Below, piece after piece: positions 37,468-41,426 of a DNA stretch of 41,426 bases (position 1 is its first letter; each line of letters begins with the position of its first letter). The position numbers were made by a program, and so were the translations under genes. Below the pieces are notes generated by a model. The model did no database searches, had not been told where the DNA came from, and was given only the letters and a program-made list of their open reading frames with translations. This DNA comes from Rhodospirillales bacterium. GTDB lineage: Bacteria > Pseudomonadota > Alphaproteobacteria > Reyranellales > Reyranellaceae. The stretch spans positions 1-41,426 of the forward strand of contig CANIEC010000023.1 in NCBI GenBank assembly GCA_947466085.1. Direction: 5' to 3'.

Positions 37468-38739
37468 TTACGACTTCGCCGCCGTCGACGTCTTCTGCGC
37501 GCCCCAGAAGCCGAACAGGGCGCCGGCGACGCGGCGGATCTGGATCTCCTCCGAGCCCTCGGTGATGCGGTAGCGGCGGTGGTGGCGGTAGATGTGCTCG
37601 AACGGCGTGTGGCGAGAATAGCCGATGCCGCCATGGACCTGCATGGCGCGGTCGGCGGCATCGCAGACCAGGCGGTTGGCGCGGTAGTTCGACATCGCCA
37701 CCCATTCGCTGACACTCATGTGATGTTCGCGGTCGAGATGCCACGCGGTCTTGCGCACGAGGCCGCGCGTCATCTCCGCTTCGGTATGCAGCTCCGCCAG
37801 CGGGAACTGGATCGCCTGGTTGGTCGCCAGCGCCTTGCCGAACACCTTGCGGTTCTTCGCATAGGCCACCGACAGGTCGATGCAGTATTGCGCCGCGCCG
37901 AGGCTCGAGGCGGCCTGGCGGATGCGGTTCTCGTGCACGAAGGTCTGGGCCACGTCGAGCCCGCGGCCTTCCTCGCCCAGCATGGTCGAGCCCGGCACGG
38001 TGACGTTGCTCAGCGACACCTCGGCATGGTCGGACGGCATGTTGAACGTCCACCACATGTATTCGATCTTGAAGCCCGGGCTCTTCACCGGCACCAGGAA
38101 GGCCGAGATGCCGCGCGCGTCGCCGGCCTTGCCGGACGTGCGCGCGAAGACGAGGTCGACGGTCGCGGTGTGCATGCCGGTGTTGAACCGCTTCATGCCG
38201 TTGATCACCCAGTCGGAGCCCTGCTTGACGGCCGTGGTCTCCATGAAGGTGGCGTCGGAGCCGTGCAGCGGCTCGGTGAGGCCGAAGCCGATGCGTTCGG
38301 TGCCCTTGAACATGCCCTCGATGTAGCGGTCCTTCTGCTCCTGCGTGCCGAAGCGATGCAGCAGCAGGGCCACCGGGAAGTTGCCGACGATCGAGCTCTC
38401 GTTCTGCAGGTCGTTGTGCAGGCCGAGTCCCTTGTGGGCGAGATGCTCGCGGATGATCGCCATGGCGAGGTTGGAGCCGTCCTTGCCGCCCAGCGCCTTC
38501 GGGAGCCCGAAGCGCAGGTGACCGGCCTTGTCGGCACGACGCTTCATCTCGGCCAGCAGCTCCTCCCACTCGTGCCGCGGCTGGCCGTCATTGTCCCAGT
38601 CGGTGCGCGCATGCTCGCGGCGATGGTCGAAGAAGCGGATATTGTCGTTCTCGCGCTCCAGCGGCCGGATCTCGCGCTCGATGAACTCGTCGAGCTCGAC
38701 CAGATAGGCCGCGATCTCCGCGGGAATGTTGAAATCCAT
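37468..38739 (-). CDS. Acyl-CoA dehydrogenase
   Basis: A 423-residue FAD flavoenzyme that oxidises acyl-CoA to enoyl-CoA. The N-terminal helical domain is long, with a polar insert (about 35-60). The middle domain has GFGLTEPLHGSDATFMET and the central DWVINGMKRFNTG. The C-terminal part has AQTFVHENRIRQAASSLGAAQ and MQVHGGIGYSRHTPFEHIYR, and the putative catalytic Glu region RITEGSEEIQIRRVAG near residues 394-409, equivalent to the Tyr-Glu-Gly of medium-chain enzymes. Substrate chain length is not evident. The ATG is preceded at 8 nt by GGAGGA, which lies inside a hairpin. It is last on the strand after the two-component genes. Confidence 0.93.
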   Translation of the reverse strand: MDFNIPAEIAAYLVELDEFIEREIRPLERENDNIRFFDHRREHARTDWDNDGQPRHEWEELLAEMKRRADKAGHLRFGLPKALGGKDGSNLAMAIIREHLAHKGLGLHNDLQNESSIVGNFPVALLLHRFGTQEQKDRYIEGMFKGTERIGFGLTEPLHGSDATFMETTAVKQGSDWVINGMKRFNTGMHTATVDLVFARTSGKAGDARGISAFLVPVKSPGFKIEYMWWTFNMPSDHAEVSLSNVTVPGSTMLGEEGRGLDVAQTFVHENRIRQAASSLGAAQYCIDLSVAYAKNRKVFGKALATNQAIQFPLAELHTEAEMTRGLVRKTAWHLDREHHMSVSEWVAMSNYRANRLVCDAADRAMQVHGGIGYSRHTPFEHIYRHHRRYRITEGSEEIQIRRVAGALFGFWGAQKTSTAAKS

Positions 38740-38766
38740 GGACCGGTTCCTCCGTTTGACGGAGGA
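38740..38766 (-). promoter_or_regulatory. Ribosome site held in a hairpin before acyl-CoA dehydrogenase
   Basis: On the minus strand TCCTCCGT-CAA-ACGGAGGA (plus positions 38748-38766) is a perfect 8-bp hairpin. Its right arm is the GGAGGA ribosome site, spaced 8 nt from the ATG at 38739, and the left arm begins 2 bp after the kinase TAA (38769-38771). Ribosomes finishing the kinase would melt the hairpin, so coupled translation is likely. Confidence 0.65.
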
Positions 38767-38768
38767 GT

Positions 38769-40022
38769 TTACGCGGCCGGCAGGTCGACCCGGAAGCGGC
38801 TGCCGCCGCCTTCTGCCGCAAGGCAAACGGCGTCGCCGCCATGCCGGCGTGCGATATCCAGGACAAGAGCGAGGCCGAGCCCGCTGCCGCGGCCCGTCTC
38901 GGCGCCGCCGGCCAGGCGATAGAAGGGCTCGAAGATGCGCTGCCGCTCGGCTTCCGGCACGCCGGGGCCGTGATCGATGACGTCGAGCACCGCGCGGTCG
39001 GCCTCGCGCTTCACGGAAACGTCGATCGCACTGCCGCCGCCGTAGCGCTGCGCATTCTCGACCAGATTGCGCACCAGACGGCGCAGGAGGGTGCGGTCGC
39101 CGGAGACGGTCATCGGTTCGCCGCTGACCTCGACGTCGTAGTGCGAGGCTTCCTCGGCGGCGAGCGCCAGCAGGTCGACCGGCTCGCGCCGTTCCAGCTT
39201 GGGCAGCGCCTCCAGCCGGCTCGCCAACAGGATCTGCTCGATGAGCTGGTCGAGTTCCGCCACGTCCCGCTTCAGCGATTCGCGGGTCCTGGGATCGGCG
39301 GCGTCGCCCAGCAGCGAAGCGGCGACGGCGATGCGGGTGAGCGGCGTGCGCAGCTCGTGGCTGGCATTGGCCAGCAGCAGCCGGTGGGCCGCCACCAGCG
39401 CCTCGATGCGCTCGGCCGAGCGGTTGAAGCTGGCGGCCAGCGCCGCCACTTCGTCGCGGCCCTCGACCTTCACGCGGGCGCCGAGATCGCCGCCGCCCAG
39501 CCGGTCGACGCCGGCCTTGAGCCGCTCGAGCCGCCGGCCGAGGCCGCGCACCACCGGGAAGGAAGCGATCGCGACGGCAACGGCGACCAGGCCCAGCGCC
39601 GCGGCGATCCAGAAGATCGGGTTGGGCCGCTCGCGCACCTGGCGCGCCACCAGCCAGCGTCCGTCCGGCAGCTGCAGGACGAAGTTCGGCCCGCCCGGTC
39701 CGCGCCGCCAGCCGGTGCGGGCGCGTTTTGGCTCGAAGCGCGGCGGCGGCTTGCCGGCCATGGCGATCATGTCGCCGTCGGGCTGGTAGAGCGCGATGTC
39801 GAAGCGGAGCTTGCGCTGCAGCCCCTCGATCGCGCGCTGCTGTTCGAGGCGCGGCGCCGTCGCGTCCGGCAGTAGTGCGCCGGTCAGTTCGGCGGCGACG
39901 TCGAGATACTGCGGCGTGCGATTGTCGTCGTCGGCCACCCGCCACAGCAGCACCGCCGCGCCGACGAACACCGCCAGCACGATGAGGATGGTGACGTAGA
40001 ACTGCAGGTAGAGGCGCTGCAT
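38769..40022 (-). CDS. Two-component sensor histidine kinase
   Basis: A 417-residue membrane kinase. Two membrane segments (about 9-28 and 136-156) bracket a short periplasmic sensor of about 105 residues. A HAMP linker follows (about 158-210), then the H-box ASHELRTPLTRI with His222, the N-box NLVENAQRYGGG (319-330), DHGPGVP and GRGSGLGLALV. The layout resembles CpxA/EnvZ-type kinases. It lies downstream of an OmpR-type regulator and a Spy/CpxP-like gene, suggesting envelope-stress sensing. The start at ATG 40022 is chosen because MQRLYLQFYV begins the signal anchor; the frame stays open upstream only through a repeat. Confidence 0.93.
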   Translation of the reverse strand: MQRLYLQFYVTILIVLAVFVGAAVLLWRVADDDNRTPQYLDVAAELTGALLPDATAPRLEQQRAIEGLQRKLRFDIALYQPDGDMIAMAGKPPPRFEPKRARTGWRRGPGGPNFVLQLPDGRWLVARQVRERPNPIFWIAAALGLVAVAVAIASFPVVRGLGRRLERLKAGVDRLGGGDLGARVKVEGRDEVAALAASFNRSAERIEALVAAHRLLLANASHELRTPLTRIAVAASLLGDAADPRTRESLKRDVAELDQLIEQILLASRLEALPKLERREPVDLLALAAEEASHYDVEVSGEPMTVSGDRTLLRRLVRNLVENAQRYGGGSAIDVSVKREADRAVLDVIDHGPGVPEAERQRIFEPFYRLAGGAETGRGSGLGLALVLDIARRHGGDAVCLAAEGGGSRFRVDLPAA

Positions 40023-40052
40023 GGTCAGCGGGCTGCGGGCGACACAAAAATT

Positions 40053-40119
40053 GTCATCCCGAACGCAGCGAGGGACCTTTCCTGTGGCCTCAAAGGTCCC
40101 TCGCTGCGTTCGGGATGAC
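40053..40119. repeat. 28-bp perfect inverted repeat between regulator and kinase
   Basis: Arms 40053-40080 and 40092-40119 are perfectly complementary over 28 bp with an 11-nt loop. The left arm opens GTCATCCCGAACGCAGCGAG. On the minus (coding) strand the stem is followed by AATTTTTG, so it looks like an intrinsic terminator between the response regulator and its kinase. The core is of the dispersed-repeat type seen in many bacterial genomes. No gene lies in the 121-bp gap. Confidence 0.9.
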
Positions 40120-40143
40120 GGATGTTTCGTTGCGACGGCATTC

Positions 40144-40836
40144 CTAACGATCCTGGTCCTTGGCAAAGACGTAGCCGGTGCCGCGCAGGGTGAGGATGCG
40201 GCGCGGCTTCTTCGGGTCGTCCTCGATAGCGGCGCGGATGCGGCTGACATGGACGTCGACGGAGCGGTCGAAGGCTTCGAGCTTCTCACCCTTCAGCACA
40301 TCCATGAGCGCGTCGCGCGACAGCACGCGGCCGGCCCGTTCGGCCAGCGCCAGCAGGATCGCGAACTGGTAGGAGGTGATGCTGCGCTCCTCGCCGTCGA
40401 CACGGACGACGCGGGCGCCCTTGTCGATCTCGAGGCGGCCGAAGCGCAGCACGTCCGACTTCGGCGCCGCCGTGCCCTTGCGGCGCAGGATGGCGCGCAG
40501 GCGGGCCTGCAGTTCGCGCGGTTCGAACGGCTTGGCGAGATAGTCGTCGGCGCCCAGTTCAAGGCCGACCACCCGGTCCATCGGTTCGCCGCGGGCGGTC
40601 AGCATCAGGATCGGAACGTCGCTGGTGGTGCGCAGGCGGCGGCAGAGGTCGAGTCCGTCGGCATCGGGCAACATCAGGTCGAGGATGACCGCGTCGAAGG
40701 TCTCGCGCTTGAGCTGGGCCTCGCCGTCGCGGCCGGTGCCCGCAACGGTCACGCGAAAGCCCGCCCCGCCGAGATAGTCCGAAACCATCCCGGCGAGGCG
40801 GTCGTCGTCGTCGATCATCAGGATGCGCTCGGCCAT
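40144..40836 (-). CDS. OmpR-type response regulator
   Basis: A 230-residue regulator. It starts AERILMIDDDDRL, with acidic Asp10-Asp12 and the phosphorylation site Asp53 (VILDLMLPDADG), LTARGEP and the switch lysine in LAKPFEPRELQAR. The winged helix from about residue 130 has SYQFAILLALAERAGRVLSRDAL and the recognition region SVDVHVSRIR with GTGYVF at the end. The start at 40836 fits the usual family N-terminus; an in-frame ATG at 40872 would add 12 polar residues. It is encoded 68 bp after the Spy-like gene and separated from its kinase by the inverted repeat. The sequence is distinct from the PhoB at 5139. Confidence 0.93.
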   Translation of the reverse strand: MAERILMIDDDDRLAGMVSDYLGGAGFRVTVAGTGRDGEAQLKRETFDAVILDLMLPDADGLDLCRRLRTTSDVPILMLTARGEPMDRVVGLELGADDYLAKPFEPRELQARLRAILRRKGTAAPKSDVLRFGRLEIDKGARVVRVDGEERSITSYQFAILLALAERAGRVLSRDALMDVLKGEKLEAFDRSVDVHVSRIRAAIEDDPKKPRRILTLRGTGYVFAKDQDR

Positions 40837-40904
40837 CTGGTCAGTATCGGACCGGCGCGGTCCCGATGTCATCTTTCGTCAGCCCTTGGCGTCAGCCACT
40901 GGCG

Positions 40905-41387
40905 CTAGCCCTTCTTCGGGCCGTGCTTGTGGTCGCCCGAGGTCTTGTCGCCCCAGGTCTTGAAGAAGGCCTGGCGCTGGTTGGCGTTCAGCACGTTGCC
41001 GGCGTCGGTCAGCGCCTTGGTGAAGCGCCTGGAGCTGTCGTCCGCGATCTTCATCTCGGCGCTGCGGATCTGCTCGATCTTCGCCGGGTCGATGGTCGGG
41101 GCCTCGAGCGCCGCGCGCATCGCGGCGCGGTTCTCGGCGCGCTGGGCGTTCAGGGGCTTCAGGTCGGCGAAGGCGGCCTGCATGATGCCGACGATCTGCT
41201 TCTTCTGATCCTGCGTCGCGTCGGTGCCGTTCAGCGCCTTCTCCACGCGCTTCTCGACGCCCTGCTGGAACTTGGCCGGATCGACTGACCCGCCGTCCGC
41301 CCGCGCAAAGGCCGGCATGCCGGCGGTCGCCGCGAGGCTGCCCGCGAGGAGGGCGGCCATTACCGTCTTGATGCTGAGGTTCGTCAT
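40905..41387 (-). CDS. Spy/CpxP-like periplasmic protein
   Basis: A 160-residue exported protein. A signal peptide covers about residues 1-29 (hydrophobic TVMAALLAGSLAATAGMPAF, cleavage near AFARA). The mature part is mostly helical, with ALNGTDATQDQKKQIVGIM and later ALTDAGNVLNANQRQAFF, which look like two LTxxQ-type motifs of the Spy/CpxP fold. Such proteins are periplasmic chaperones or inhibitors of the CpxA sensor. GGAGACAG lies just upstream of ATG 41387, so this start is preferred to the ATG four codons earlier. Its place before an OmpR-type regulator and a kinase supports a feedback loop. A metal-sensor role (CzcE/ZraP-like) is an alternative; the C-terminus has a His/Lys tail DHKHGPKKG. 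Confidence 0.8.
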   Translation of the reverse strand: MTNLSIKTVMAALLAGSLAATAGMPAFARADGGSVDPAKFQQGVEKRVEKALNGTDATQDQKKQIVGIMQAAFADLKPLNAQRAENRAAMRAALEAPTIDPAKIEQIRSAEMKIADDSSRRFTKALTDAGNVLNANQRQAFFKTWGDKTSGDHKHGPKKG

Positions 41388-41426
41388 GTCTGTCTCCATC
41401 TGGTTCGGGTGCTGTTCCCGTGAAGC

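Noticed and set aside
37468..40047. A kinase/acyl-CoA dehydrogenase fusion, since one frame stays open across both
   Set aside because: The part upstream of 38739 is out of frame with the true kinase and has no kinase motif; the kinase has its own stop at 38769 and the dehydrogenase has its own ribosome site.
40023..40289. N-terminal extension of the histidine kinase to 40289
   Set aside because: It would run through the 28-bp inverted repeat and overlap the regulator gene. The signal anchor begins at the ATG at 40022.

Overview
The window looks like a chromosomal segment of a high-GC alphaproteobacterium. The evidence is the high G+C with strong G/C third positions throughout, glnK-amtB pairs with a TorF-type porin, a PhoB-type Pho regulon, LeuD of the 200-residue proteobacterial type, and many ATGA or GTGA start/stop overlaps. 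A Rhodospirillales or Reyranella-like lineage is only a guess. I see no rRNA, tRNA, CRISPR array, integrase or transposase. No gap without a gene exceeds about 260 bp.

Layout. (1) 1-6040: phosphorus acquisition. A divergent 5' end of phnG (C-P lyase) faces pstS-pstC-pstA-pstB-phoU-phoB. The shared 258-bp control region holds a clear Pho box and a perfect FNR/FixK-type palindrome, and a hairpin attenuator lies between pstS and pstC. No phoR is present. (2) 6018-9568 (minus): a coupled operon of an MoeB/ThiF-like E1 enzyme, a DsrE-like protein, an adenosine-kinase-family sugar kinase and an AmpG-like transporter. (3) 9620-14181: a Bcr/CflA-type exporter (plus), then on the minus strand a UbiH-like hydroxylase and a CobW GTPase with a WD40 partner. 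(4) 14244-18925: nitrogen. A TorF-like porin is divergent from two consecutive glnK-amtB pairs; two identical, oppositely oriented sigma-54 promoters sit between porin and glnK. (5) 19115-26939: dapC-like aminotransferase, ftsK, and a pqiB-pqiC-pqiA lipid-transport cassette.

(6) 27095-34200: a tightly coupled catabolic-looking operon. It contains a TauABC/SsuABC-like ABC importer, a GntR/UTRA regulator, an isocitrate-lyase/PEP-mutase-family enzyme and a LeuCD-type hydro-lyase pair. Its substrate is not evident, and it is the best candidate here for an undescribed pathway. (7) 34211-37258 (minus): EamA permease, hisB and hisH coupled together, and a DUF4239-like membrane protein. (8) 37259-41426 (minus): a Spy/CpxP-like periplasmic protein, an OmpR-type regulator, a histidine kinase and an acyl-CoA dehydrogenase. 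This part is decorated with repeat elements: an inverted pair with compensatory stem changes at 37270-37447, and a 28-bp perfect inverted repeat placed between regulator and kinase.

Most genes are ordinary housekeeping or nutrient-scavenging functions. The most informative new signals are in the control regions (FNR-like box next to the Pho box, twin sigma-54 promoters, pstS-pstC attenuator, a sequestered ribosome site before the acyl-CoA dehydrogenase) and in the ABC/GntR/lyase/LeuCD cluster.
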